Below are positions 35,296-43,949 of a DNA stretch of 64,000 bases, piece by piece; position 1 is the stretch's first letter, and every line of letters starts with the position of its first letter. The stretch spans positions 50,036-114,035 of the forward strand of contig JAKAWG010000006.1 of the NCBI GenBank assembly GCA_021817045.1. Reading direction: 5' to 3'. The position numbers and the translations under genes are program-made. The notes below the pieces were generated by a model. That model did not search any database, was not told the origin of the DNA, and saw nothing but the letters and a program-made list of their open reading frames with translations. This stretch comes from Acidobacteriota bacterium. Lineage in GTDB: Bacteria; Acidobacteriota; Terriglobia; UBA7540.

Positions 35296-36645
35296 TTACA
35301 GGCCGCCTACAAACCGGCCTGGTGAGAGCACGCCCTGCGGATCCCACGCTTCCTTCAGCCGCCGCATTAAGTCAAAGTCATCGCCCGGCGGACCCCAGAC
35401 GTCGATGTCGCGCTTCAGCTCTGCTGGCGAGCGCAAAACGACCAGCGCACCACCGAGGCGGCGCGCGGCTTTTCGCAGGCTATTAGTCACGCCGCCTAAC
35501 GAGGGGCGAACTTCCTGCGTCAACAAACCTACATAAACAATGCCCACGCCGCTATGGTTCAAACAAGCTGTTCTTGTGCCCTCCTTGGCGGCCTCCAGTC
35601 CCGCAAGTTCCAAAAACTGTTCGCCGGCGCTTATGGGAAGCGACGCTTTCACGAGTACGGCGCGAGAGAAAACTGAGGAAAGCGCGCTTTCGAAGTCAGC
35701 GACTCGGTCCCACGCCGCCTCGGCAGAGGCGCCGTCGAGAGTGGTCTCGGACAGCTCTAGCGCCCTAGCCATTGACTGAAGCATTTCACCTGAGCGCCGG
35801 ATGACCGTTTCTGTGCCGCCAAATTCGACCCGGATTTCATAGCTCTGGGCTTGATCGTGTTCGTGACCGGAAACCAGGGCCGCGGCCTCGCTGTCCATGG
35901 TCACCGTCCGCAAAGGACCAAGCGGCGAGCTCAACAGGGCGCGCCGAAACTCACGGGTTTGAGTAAGATTCGGAGCGGCGAGCCGCCATGTGGTCCGGTG
36001 TGCGGGCAGTGGAAACAGTTTGAAGTTGATTTCGACGATGACACCGAGCGTTCCGTAAGAGCCGATCAGAAGCTTTCCAAGGTCGTAGCCCGCAACGTTC
36101 TTCACCACGCGCCCGCCGGTCTTCACGATCTTGCCCTCTGTAGTGGCGATCCGCATCCCCAGCACCATGTCACGCGGCGCGCCGTATTTAAGCCGCAGCG
36201 GGCCCTGGGCGTTCGCAGCCACGGTGCCGCCCAGGCTTGCACGGGCGCCGCCGGGCGGATCGAGGGGAATCCATAGGCCGCGCCGGGCGAGAAAACGCTG
36301 AAAGTCTCCCAGCTTCATGCCCGGCTCAACGCTGACGGTCAGATCGTCAGGCTCGTAGCGCCAGACGCGGTTCAGTTCTTTCAGCGAAAGCGCAATGTCG
36401 TAGCGCCGGGGCGTGTTGCCGAAACCGAGCTTGGTGGCGTTGCGGCAAGGGATGACGCCGAGCTTCTGTTCGGAAGCGAACCGAAGCACTGCCGCTACTT
36501 CCTGCTCGGAGCGCGGCAGGACGAGGCACTGCGGGGCAAGGCCATCCACGGCGACACCGGCGCAAGCAGCCGGGTCGCGCACCACTTGCTCCTCGCTCAA
36601 AACGCTGGTCAGAGTCGCGAACGATGCTGTGAGAGCGGCTTCCAA
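35296..36645 (-). CDS. glcE: Glycolate oxidase FAD-binding subunit GlcE
   Basis: The 449-residue FAD-binding protein has the PCMH fold: VVLPRSEQEVAAVLRFA, then LTVSVEPGMKLGDFQRFL and GGTVAANAQGPLRLKYG with DMVLGMRIAT. It is longer than the roughly 350-residue E. coli subunit, mainly in the C-terminal half. Its start is one base away from the glcD stop, indicating coupling. By family knowledge GlcE is required for the complex though GlcD carries the main active site. Confidence 0.88.
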   Translation of the reverse strand: MEAALTASFATLTSVLSEEQVVRDPAACAGVAVDGLAPQCLVLPRSEQEVAAVLRFASEQKLGVIPCRNATKLGFGNTPRRYDIALSLKELNRVWRYEPDDLTVSVEPGMKLGDFQRFLARRGLWIPLDPPGGARASLGGTVAANAQGPLRLKYGAPRDMVLGMRIATTEGKIVKTGGRVVKNVAGYDLGKLLIGSYGTLGVIVEINFKLFPLPAHRTTWRLAAPNLTQTREFRRALLSSPLGPLRTVTMDSEAAALVSGHEHDQAQSYEIRVEFGGTETVIRRSGEMLQSMARALELSETTLDGASAEAAWDRVADFESALSSVFSRAVLVKASLPISAGEQFLELAGLEAAKEGTRTACLNHSGVGIVYVGLLTQEVRPSLGGVTNSLRKAARRLGGALVVLRSPAELKRDIDVWGPPGDDFDLMRRLKEAWDPQGVLSPGRFVGGL

Positions 36646-36646
36646 T

Positions 36647-38083
36647 TTACCCTCCCGCGCTCGCTTGTACGCGCAATTCTCCGCACATTTTGCCTGTGGG
36701 CAATAGCTTTCCGGGATTGAGACGGCCCTCCGGGTTGAAGATGGCCTTCACGCGGCGCATCAATGCGAGATCGTCCTCGGAAAAGAGCAGCGGCATCAGC
36801 TCGTTCTTTTCGATGCCGACGCCGTGCTCTCCGGTAATCGAGCCGCCAAGTTCCACGCAGCGCGCAATGATTTCGGCCGAAGCCTGAGTCACGCGACGGC
36901 ACTGGTCCGGGTCACGCTTGTCGTAAAGGAGGAGGGGGTGCAGGTTTCCGTCGCCGGCGTGAAAGATATTGCCGAGACGCAGCCGGTATCGCCGGCCCAC
37001 ATCCTCCATGAATTCCATGATCTCCGGCAGCCGCGTGCGCGGGATCACGCCGTCTTGCACGTAGTAATTTGGCGTCACGCGGCCGAGGGCGCCGAAGGCA
37101 TTCTTGCGACCGCGCCAAAGTAAGTCGCGCTCCTCGGCGCTGCGGGCGCGCCGCACTTCACGAGCGTGGTTTTCCAGGCAGGCGCACTCAATGTGACCGG
37201 CCTCTTCGTCCACCACCTCGCTCAGTCCTTCGAGCTCGATCAGCAGCACAGCAGCGGAGTCCATCGGGTAGCCGGCGTGGGTGGCCTCTTCGACGGCGCG
37301 CAGCGTAAAGCCGTCCATCATCTCAAGCGCCGCCGGCGTAATGCCGCGCGCGGTAATCGAGGCCACCGTGCGCGTGGCGTCCGGGACGGCGTCGTAGATG
37401 GCCAGCAGCGTTTTCACGGCTTCCGGTTTGCGGCACAGGCGCACAGTGATTTCTGTGACGATAGCCAGCGTACCCTCCGAACCCGTAAGGAGGCCCGTCA
37501 GATCGTAACCAGGATGGTCCCAGCACGCGGAACCTGTGTGGACGACGGAACCGTCAGCCAGCACGGCCTCGAGACCGAGCACATGATTTGTGGTGACGCC
37601 CGAGGCCAGCGTGTGCGGCCCGCCGGCGTTTTCCGCGACGTTCCCGCCTAGCGTACAGGCTTTCTGGCTTGACGGGTCAGGGGCGTAGTAATAACCGGCG
37701 TCGGAAACGGCGAGGGAAAGGTCAAGGTTCACGACACCCGGCTGCACGCGCGCTCGCTGATTTTCAAGATCGATTTCCAGGATCTTGTTCATTCGCGAAA
37801 AGCCGAGCACCAAGCCGTCTTCGGTGAGGACCGCGCCGCCGCTTAAGCCCGTTCCGGCGCCGCGAGCAACGACAGGCAAGCCAGTGCGCACTGCCAGCGC
37901 CACCACCTTCGAGACTTCGGCCGTGGTTGATGGAAAGACCACTGCTGCCGGCGTGGCGTGCGCAGAGAGTCCGTCATATTCGTAGAGCATGACGTCTTCG
38001 GCGCGCCACAATACGTTCCGCTCGCCGACGATCCGCTTCAGGTCGTCGAGCGGAAGCGCGCGCGCTGTCCTTGCCTCTTGCAT
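36647..38083 (-). CDS. glcD: Glycolate oxidase catalytic subunit GlcD
   Basis: The 478-residue FAD-linked oxidase should oxidise glycolate (or D-lactate) to glyoxylate. FAD contacts are in VVARGAGTGLSGGAV, QPGVVNLDLSLAV and NVAENAGGPHTLASG. The C-terminal part has FHAGDGNLHPLLLYD and GSITGEHGVGIEKNELM, with the catalytic His and Glu region of this family. It is the first of glcD-glcE-glcF. D-lactate dehydrogenases look similar, but the three-gene set favours glycolate. Confidence 0.93.
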   Translation of the reverse strand: MQEARTARALPLDDLKRIVGERNVLWRAEDVMLYEYDGLSAHATPAAVVFPSTTAEVSKVVALAVRTGLPVVARGAGTGLSGGAVLTEDGLVLGFSRMNKILEIDLENQRARVQPGVVNLDLSLAVSDAGYYYAPDPSSQKACTLGGNVAENAGGPHTLASGVTTNHVLGLEAVLADGSVVHTGSACWDHPGYDLTGLLTGSEGTLAIVTEITVRLCRKPEAVKTLLAIYDAVPDATRTVASITARGITPAALEMMDGFTLRAVEEATHAGYPMDSAAVLLIELEGLSEVVDEEAGHIECACLENHAREVRRARSAEERDLLWRGRKNAFGALGRVTPNYYVQDGVIPRTRLPEIMEFMEDVGRRYRLRLGNIFHAGDGNLHPLLLYDKRDPDQCRRVTQASAEIIARCVELGGSITGEHGVGIEKNELMPLLFSEDDLALMRRVKAIFNPEGRLNPGKLLPTGKMCGELRVQASAGG

Positions 38084-38131
38084 GGAAAAGTCGCTCTGTT
38101 CCCTAGCAATGACAGCTTCTACCGCAAAGCT

Positions 38132-39388
38132 TTAGGGAATCAATTTGTGCAGGAAGTGGAGCTTGCCGTGCTTCTTTTCCGGCGAGACCTGAGCGAGATC
38201 GATGTTTTGTTGCTTCGTCGCTTTCGCTTGCGTGTGGCCGGCATTCGAAGCTTTCGAGCTGCTTTTCTGTGGCGGAGCGGGGTCCTCAGGTTTCAGACTC
38301 GCGGCGGAAGCCGTTTGCACGCTGAGACTGTTTTTTCCGGGCGGCGGCGCGGGTTTTGTCAGCCCGTTCAACTTGGCAATCTGGACCTGAAGTTGTCCTG
38401 GCGAGCCTAGCACCACGGGACCGTGCAACGTGGTTGACAAGTTAGGCGAGCTCGAAAGGGGAGTGAGCATCCTTTGCAGCAGGCCCCGATGATCCCACTT
38501 GGCTGCGTCGGCGTCCGCCTCCGCTCGCGCTAGCATCGCTTTAGTGGGCTCTGGAACGGGTTCGTGCATGGCCGCGAGCTCCCTCTTGGCATCTTTCACA
38601 AGGGGACTCAGCGGGAACTCCATGATCAGGCGATCGTAATAGGGTGTCGCCTCTTCAGGATGCTTGAGTTTGGCCAGAGTTTGGCCTAAATACCAATAGA
38701 CTTGGTCGCCCTGGCTAAAGTTGGGATACTGCGCCGCAACCTGCTTCAAGCGCGATTCCGCGGCCGGATAGGCCCCGTGATCGTAGTAAAACATGGCGAT
38801 TTCGTAGTTGCCCCGCCCCAGTACCTCTTGCACTTCGCGCAGCCGGTCCGTAACTTTCGGCATCAGTAGGTTCTCTGGATACCTGGTCAGAAACTCCCTG
38901 AACTCTCTTTCCGCATTCTCCGCCTCGCTTTGATCGCGATCCGCTCTACCTATCAGGCGGAAGAAGCACATGCCGGCCAGATACTGGGCTCTAGGCGCCT
39001 CAGGGGCGGTCGGGAAAAAGGTCATGAAGTCCTTGTATTCAGCTTCGGCCTCAGTCAGGCCGGCAATTCCACCTTGCTTGTAATAAGAATTCGCGATGGC
39101 CAGCTTCGCCTGGGATAAATATTCGCTATCGGGGTAAGTATTGAGAAGGGTTTGCAGGGTGAGCCGTCCCACATCGTAGCGGCCGTGCTTGAACTCGTTG
39201 AGCGCCTTGTCGAGCAGAATCTTATCTGGTTGCTCTCCCGGCGCTACAGCAGTGGCAGAGTTTGCCGCGTGATGGTGCGGGAGCAGCAAGCAAGAGGGGA
39301 AGAAAAACACAACCGATCCGAGCAGAAGAGCCCACAACAGCCTACCGCCGCCCCAAACTTTGCGATCCAAAGCCATGCGCTTGCTCAT
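38132..39388 (-). CDS. bamD: Outer-membrane assembly lipoprotein BamD with long C-terminal extension
   Basis: The product is 418 residues (or 414 from the second Met). A leader with lipobox FFPSC makes it an outer-membrane lipoprotein. TPR-like helices cover about 55-280 (ALNEFKHGRYDVGRLTLQTL, AIANSYYKQGG, DQVYWYLGQTLAKLKHPEEA), matching BamD/YfiO, which feeds barrel proteins to BamA. The last 130 or so residues are Pro/Lys/Ser-rich and absent from standard BamD of about 245 residues. It overlaps the epimerase-like gene by four bases (ATGA) and precedes glcD by 48 bp. Confidence 0.85.
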   Translation of the reverse strand: MSKRMALDRKVWGGGRLLWALLLGSVVFFFPSCLLLPHHHAANSATAVAPGEQPDKILLDKALNEFKHGRYDVGRLTLQTLLNTYPDSEYLSQAKLAIANSYYKQGGIAGLTEAEAEYKDFMTFFPTAPEAPRAQYLAGMCFFRLIGRADRDQSEAENAEREFREFLTRYPENLLMPKVTDRLREVQEVLGRGNYEIAMFYYDHGAYPAAESRLKQVAAQYPNFSQGDQVYWYLGQTLAKLKHPEEATPYYDRLIMEFPLSPLVKDAKRELAAMHEPVPEPTKAMLARAEADADAAKWDHRGLLQRMLTPLSSSPNLSTTLHGPVVLGSPGQLQVQIAKLNGLTKPAPPPGKNSLSVQTASAASLKPEDPAPPQKSSSKASNAGHTQAKATKQQNIDLAQVSPEKKHGKLHFLHKLIP

Positions 39389-40074
39389 TCGCGCCGATGA
39401 CTCCCAGCTACGACCACGTTCCCCTTCGCTTCGGCCGCCCTCTGCACCAAATCACGCAAGCGGCCTTCCGAGTCCTCTCGCCCGAAAACGTTAGCGCCAA
39501 CCACGAGCGCGTCCGCGCCCGCCGCGATCAATTCCGCCGTCTCTTCCGGGTCGATGCCGCCTTCAACCTGAACGGCGCATCCTGCTCGCCGTCTTTGCCG
39601 CACCTCGCACGCTTCTCGCACTCTTCGGACGCAATCGGGAAGTTTGATCTCCTCCTCATCCGAGCTCGCGAGGAGGAGGAAATCGAGATCCGCAAGCACT
39701 TCCTCCACAGCGGCAAGGGGCGTCCCCGGGTTCAGTGCCGCGCCGGCTTGGGCGCCCTTGGCCTGAATCGTGCGGACCACTCCGGAAAGGTCCGGGGTGG
39801 TTTCGGCATGCACCGCAAGGCGGTCCGCACCCGCCTCGATGAATTCTCCCACGAAACGTTCCGACCGCTCAACTCGTAGGTGGACATCCAGCGCCAAGCT
39901 TGTGGCACGTCGCAAGCTCACAATCACTGGCGCCCCCACCGTAATGCCTGGCGCAAAATGGCCGTCGCAGACGTCAATGTGGATCCCAGCCGCCCCCGCT
40001 CGCCGAATCACTTCCAACCCCTCACCGAGCCGAGCAAAGTTTAGCGCACCCAAAGAAGGGTAAACCGAACTCAT
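39385..40074 (-). CDS. Divergent ribulose-phosphate 3-epimerase paralogue
   Basis: The 229-residue TIM barrel matches ribulose-5-phosphate 3-epimerase overall: NFARLGEGLEVIRRAG, IHIDVCDGHFAPGITVGAPV (His32, Asp34), LDVHLRVE (His65), ALNPGTPL and GADALVVGANVF. Three canonical features differ. The metal-site Met after Asp34 is Cys36, the second catalytic Asp (VDGGI) is Glu171 in QVEGGI, and the VNPGFGGQ loop is missing, with LLLASSDEEEIK in its place. It may therefore act poorly or on another sugar phosphate. It overlaps bamD, an unexpected partner. Confidence 0.7.
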   Translation of the reverse strand: MSSVYPSLGALNFARLGEGLEVIRRAGAAGIHIDVCDGHFAPGITVGAPVIVSLRRATSLALDVHLRVERSERFVGEFIEAGADRLAVHAETTPDLSGVVRTIQAKGAQAGAALNPGTPLAAVEEVLADLDFLLLASSDEEEIKLPDCVRRVREACEVRQRRRAGCAVQVEGGIDPEETAELIAAGADALVVGANVFGREDSEGRLRDLVQRAAEAKGNVVVAGSHRRE

Positions 40075-40639
40075 AAAGCGGAGTTGCTACTCCCCAGAGG
40101 TCTCCCGATATCGCTAATATAGACTATCATAGTTCTTCGGCTTCCAACACTCGGGACCGCACTTTCGTTGTTCCTCTGGGGTCTCCCGGTTTGAGGTGCG
40201 CAGCGTCGCCCGCTGGTGGCGCGACCCTTACCGGAAGAGACTGCCTCACGCCCCTCCGCTATCTCGCGGCGTTGTGGCACACTGGACAGGATGGACGGCC
40301 CGGTGCACACTCAACGTACTGGGATCGCTGTAGCTGGGTCGGCAGCCGAGGAATTCTATCGAGAAACTGGAAGTTTCGTTGAGCGGATAAAAGACGAATA
40401 AATCCTGAGTGGGGTGCCGCTTTTGCACAACCGAACCCACAAGTCCTTGACTGTCAACCGAACTTTTGGCTTCAGTCCAAAAGCGCAACCAAACAAAACA
40501 AAGCGAGGCTGGATCGCTCCGAAGGCGGCGAAGAAGAGCAATCGAGTCCTTGGGACGGACGGGGCCTCGCTACGAAGTGGGGTTCGATGTTAATCAGTGA
40601 GCTCGGCTTGTCGAAGGATTTCGAGAAACAGGGAGAAGC
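40075..40639. other. 565-bp gene-free stretch upstream of hom
   Basis: No supported gene or tRNA is seen; short open frames lack family resemblance. It contains the nested palindrome at 40502-40571 and must include the divergent promoters for hom and the epimerase-bamD run, neither of which I can place with confidence. Confidence 0.5.
40502..40571. repeat. Nested palindromic element
   Basis: The outer stem AGCGAGGC (40502-40509) / GCCTCGCT (40564-40571) is perfect. Small internal hairpins GGA TCGC TCC and GTCC TTG GGAC lie inside. It has the same outer-stem-plus-arms plan as the other elements and lies about 70 bp upstream of hom. Confidence 0.55.
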
Positions 40640-41995
40640 ATGAAACGACCGCATGGCGCGCGCCAACGATCCTCAGCAAGCGCAGGTGCGAGTCGTCGGG
40701 CGGTCCGGATCGGCATGATCGGTATCGGCACCGTGGGCACGGGGGCGCTCAAAGTGCTCACCGGGCACGGGCGCGAAGTCGAGCGGAGATTGGGCTGCAA
40801 GGTGGAGCTTAAGACCTTATGTTCGCGCACTATCTATTCGAAGGACCTTTCCTGGCTGCCAAGGCCCGTCAAGCTCACCAAAAATTGGAAAGACGTGGTG
40901 AGCGATCCGGAGATCGACATCGTCGTCGAGCTTGTGGGCGAACTTTCGACGGCGCGAGCCATTGCCCACGCTGCGATTAACGCCGGCAAACACTTCGTCA
41001 CCGCCAGCAAGCAACTGGTAGCCGAGCATGGCATGGAGCTTGTCGAACGCGCGGACCGGGCGGGGGTCAACCTGGGTATTGAGGCGTGCGTGGCCGGCGG
41101 CACGCCCATCCTGCACGCCATCCGCGAGGGATTGGCAGGAGAACACTTCAGCGCCGTTTACGGCATCCTGAACGGCACGACCAACTACATTCTGACGGAG
41201 ATGGAGCGTCGCGGCTGTAGTTACGGCGACGCGCTGGTCGAAGCCCAGGAGAAAGGCTTTGCCGAGCCGGACCCCACGTTCGATGTTGAGGGCTACGACG
41301 CGCGTTACAAGATCGCCATCCTCGCTATGCTGTGCTTCGGGCAACCCGTGGCCGTGGAGAGCGTTCCGGCGGAAGGCATCACCCGCATCGAACGTGTGGA
41401 TTTTGCGTACGCGCATCGCCTGGGCCGCACCATCCGCCTGATCGCGGCGGCACGACGGCGTTACGGGCGGCTGGAAATCTTCGTGCGGCCCATGATGATT
41501 CCGCGCACGTCTCAGCTTGCCGCGGTAACCGGAGCCGTCAACGGCGTGCTGCTGGCCGGGGACAAGGCGGGCGATACCATGGTCACCGGGCGCGGTGCCG
41601 GCGGCGAACCCACCGGCGTCGCCGTCGTCTCCGACATCGTGCAGATCGCGCGGTCCGTGGTCTCCGGCGGGACCAATGCCACCCCGCTCGGCTATCGGCA
41701 CTGGCATCCAGCGCGCGTCGTTTCGGACGCGCAGCACGAAGTTGCGGCCTATCTGCGCCTTGTTGTACACGACAAGCCCGGCATTCTGGCGCGTGTCAGC
41801 ACGGTGCTTGCCCGGCATCGCATCAACATTGACTCCGTGCTTCAGGAACCCTTGCAACCGAAGGAAAGGATGCCGTTTGTGATGACGCTCGAACTGGTCA
41901 AGGAAAAATATATCCGCAGCGCCGTTGAGGAGATCGCCCGGCTGCCCTTTATGGCTCAACGTCCCCTGATGTTGCCCTTCGCTGATCTTCCGTAG
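40640..41995 (+). CDS. hom: Homoserine dehydrogenase with ACT domain
   Basis: The 451-residue oxidoreductase reduces aspartate semialdehyde to homoserine for threonine and methionine synthesis. The Rossmann motif IGMIGIGTVGTGALKVL begins at about residue 24. ASKQLVAEHG, GGTPILHAI, NGTTNYILTEM and DVEGYDARYKIAIL are the catalytic-domain signatures. A C-terminal ACT domain (about 370-450, AYLRLVVHDKPGILARVS) indicates feedback control, usually by threonine. GGGAGAA precedes the ATG. Confidence 0.95.
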   Translation: MKRPHGARQRSSASAGASRRAVRIGMIGIGTVGTGALKVLTGHGREVERRLGCKVELKTLCSRTIYSKDLSWLPRPVKLTKNWKDVVSDPEIDIVVELVGELSTARAIAHAAINAGKHFVTASKQLVAEHGMELVERADRAGVNLGIEACVAGGTPILHAIREGLAGEHFSAVYGILNGTTNYILTEMERRGCSYGDALVEAQEKGFAEPDPTFDVEGYDARYKIAILAMLCFGQPVAVESVPAEGITRIERVDFAYAHRLGRTIRLIAAARRRYGRLEIFVRPMMIPRTSQLAAVTGAVNGVLLAGDKAGDTMVTGRGAGGEPTGVAVVSDIVQIARSVVSGGTNATPLGYRHWHPARVVSDAQHEVAAYLRLVVHDKPGILARVSTVLARHRINIDSVLQEPLQPKERMPFVMTLELVKEKYIRSAVEEIARLPFMAQRPLMLPFADLP

Positions 41996-42010
41996 CACGG
42001 AGAAAGAGCG

Positions 42011-42186
42011 ATGAAGGCCATTGTTCTGGAGAAGTTGGAAGAGCTTCGGCTGCAGGGGAGAGTGGGCTTATCGACGCCGGGCGATGGATCACGCATCGCG
42101 TCTCCTACGCGGAAGCGCCCGCAGAATTGCCGCGCTGGGCGGATGGGGGCGACAGGAACTTCCGCAAGGCACTTATCGAATGGTAG
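42011..42186 (+). pseudogene. Zinc-type alcohol dehydrogenase with internal deletion
   Basis: The frame from ATG 42011 begins MKAIVLEKLEELRLQG, a medium-chain dehydrogenase N-terminus. A few bases later, in a second frame, the text is GLIDAGRWITHRVSYAEAPA and then LPRWADGGDRNFRKALIEW with a TAG stop at 42184-42186, a typical C-terminus of the same family. About 300 intervening residues, including zinc and NAD sites, are gone and the two ends are out of frame. It lies between hom and rbfA. Confidence 0.75.
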
Positions 42187-42232
42187 GCCCGGCTGCCCGC
42201 GATGTAGTTGATTCCCCTTTAAGGAGAGTTTC

Positions 42233-42589
42233 ATGGCGGGCCCCACACACCGGGTTGAGCGGCTGGCGGGCCAGATTCGCGGCGCGGTGGCGTCGATGAT
42301 CGCTGACGAGCTCCGAGACCCGCGCATCGGTTTCGCCACCGTTACACGCGTCGAGCTGAGCGCCGACTTGCAGCACGCACGGGTGCTGGTGAGCGTTTTG
42401 GGCGACGAAGCCGCGCAGCAGGCTACGCTGGATGGGCTGGTTTCGGCGACGGGCTACGTCCGCCGCGAAGTGAGCCACCGGCTTCACCTGCGGCGCGCTC
42501 CAGAGGTCCAGTTTGTCTTGGACCACGGGCCCGAGGAAAGCTTGCGTCTTGAAGACATGCTGCGCGAACTTCACAAGCAGAACGAGTAA
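42233..42589 (+). CDS. rbfA: 30S ribosome-binding factor RbfA
   Basis: The 118-residue KH-type protein helps mature the 16S rRNA 5' end. It shows HRVERLAGQIRGAVASMI, DPRIGFATVTRVELSADL, ARVLVSVLGDE and LRRAPEVQFVLDHGPEESLRL, the whole RbfA fold. AAGGAGAG precedes the ATG. truB follows after a palindromic element, the usual rbfA-truB order. Confidence 0.95.
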   Translation: MAGPTHRVERLAGQIRGAVASMIADELRDPRIGFATVTRVELSADLQHARVLVSVLGDEAAQQATLDGLVSATGYVRREVSHRLHLRRAPEVQFVLDHGPEESLRLEDMLRELHKQNE

Positions 42590-42591
42590 TG

Positions 42592-42734
42592 TCATGCTGA
42601 GCAGCCGAAGGCGACGAAGAAGCTCTGTATTTCGTCTAGGTTTTAGATACTGGGATGCTTCACGGAGTTTACCCTGAGCCCCCTCGCTACGCTCAGGGCC
42701 GTTCGCAGCGGAAAGGCGAACGGGCTCGGCATGA
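42592..42734. repeat. Large multi-arm palindromic element between rbfA and truB
   Basis: The outer arms TCATGCTGAGC (42592-42602) and GCTCGGCATGA (42724-42734) pair with one G-T type change. Arm one is CCCTGAGC/GCTCAGGG (42672-42698). Arm two is CCGTTCGC/GCGAACGG (42699-42723), placed base-to-base against both arm one and the outer stem. The left third is less structured. It occupies nearly the whole gap between two co-directional genes. Confidence 0.7.
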
Positions 42735-42749
42735 AGGCCGCCGTACTCC

Positions 42750-43679
42750 ATGGAACCGGAAATCTCAGGGGTTCTCATTCTCGACAAGCCTGCCGGGCTG
42801 ACTTCGCACGATGTGGTCGCGCGAGCTCGCCGCCTATTGAAAACCCGTCGCGTCGGTCACTTCGGCACGCTGGATCCCTTTGCCACGGGCGTATTGCCCC
42901 TCTCGGCCGGCAAGGCCACACGCTTTGCGCAGTTTTACCTCAAATCCCGCAAAGCGTACGAGGGAGCGCTGCGCTTTGGTTTTTCGACTGACACGTATGA
43001 CGGCACGGGCGAACCCACCTCCGCGCCAGTGAAGGCCCGGCCTGATCCTGCTGCTTTGGAGCGAGTCTTCCGCGATTTCACGGGACGCATTCAGCAAATC
43101 CCGCCGCCCTTTTCGGCGAAGCGCGTGGGTGGGATGCGCGCCTACCAATTGGCCCGGCGGCGCGAACCGGTCTCGCTGGCACCTGTGGAAGTGGAAATTT
43201 ACGCGCTTGAATTGCTGCAGTACGAGCTAGGCGGCGAGGTAGCTCGCTTTGCCGTGGAGTGCTCGGGCGGAACCTACGTCCGCTCCCTTGCGCATGGCAT
43301 CGGCCAGCGCCTGGGCTGCCCCGCTCACCTCGCTGGCCTGCGCCGGACCGCGGTGGCCGAATTTCGCGAGGCTGATTCCGTCACTTTGTCACGACTTGAG
43401 GAGATCGTGCAGGCCGGAGCCTTGGCGCAAGTGCTGATCCCGCTCGAAGCGTTACTGCCTGATTGCCCGGAGCTTGTGGTGCGCGGAAGGGAAGAAAAAA
43501 ACGTGCGCCATGGGCACCAGTTCGAGCTTGCTCAGGCGTTCCGCCCCGATCGCGGTCTCAAGACTGAACGCACTCCCGCAATCAGCGTTCTGAAAATTCT
43601 CGGCGCTGACCGCCGGCTTATTGCTGTGGCCCGGCACGTTTCGGGCGGCGTCTACCATCCTGACTTAGTTCTGAGCTGA
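42750..43679 (+). CDS. truB: tRNA pseudouridine(55) synthase
   Basis: The 309-residue enzyme makes pseudouridine 55 in tRNA. LILDKPAGLTSHDVV and VGHFGTLDPFATGVLP hold the catalytic Asp (GTLDP). YEGALRFGFSTDTYDGTGE, VECSGGTYVRSLAHGIGQ and HLAGLRRTAVAEF follow in order. The C-terminal PUA-like part is present. The start gives the normal length. Confidence 0.95.
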   Translation: MEPEISGVLILDKPAGLTSHDVVARARRLLKTRRVGHFGTLDPFATGVLPLSAGKATRFAQFYLKSRKAYEGALRFGFSTDTYDGTGEPTSAPVKARPDPAALERVFRDFTGRIQQIPPPFSAKRVGGMRAYQLARRREPVSLAPVEVEIYALELLQYELGGEVARFAVECSGGTYVRSLAHGIGQRLGCPAHLAGLRRTAVAEFREADSVTLSRLEEIVQAGALAQVLIPLEALLPDCPELVVRGREEKNVRHGHQFELAQAFRPDRGLKTERTPAISVLKILGADRRLIAVARHVSGGVYHPDLVLS

Positions 43680-43949
43680 ATTAGAGATTTCCGAGAATTC
43701 GCCGCAACAAAGCTAAGGATGACTGAACTTGGCAGCGCGGCGTGACAGAAAATGTCACTCCGTGCTCGCATCGAGGTGTCAAACCTTTGAACTGATTTTG
43801 AATGGGGATTTAAGGCGAAGAAATGGCTCAGGATAACGTCATGACGAGCCTCGCTCCCGAGACTTTGGTTTGGCGAAGGACGTGCTCCCCACTGGACTGC
43901 CATGCCGCGAACGGTCACGGATGGACATTTTCCTCGGGAGGAAAGCTTA

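Noticed and set aside
32721..35486. Two long open frames antisense to acsA and glcF
   Set aside because: Both opposing genes are clear full-length enzymes with active-site motifs; the antisense frames show only composition-driven openness.
40216..40401. Short open frame upstream of hom
   Set aside because: No ribosome site, no family resemblance and no leader or domain pattern.
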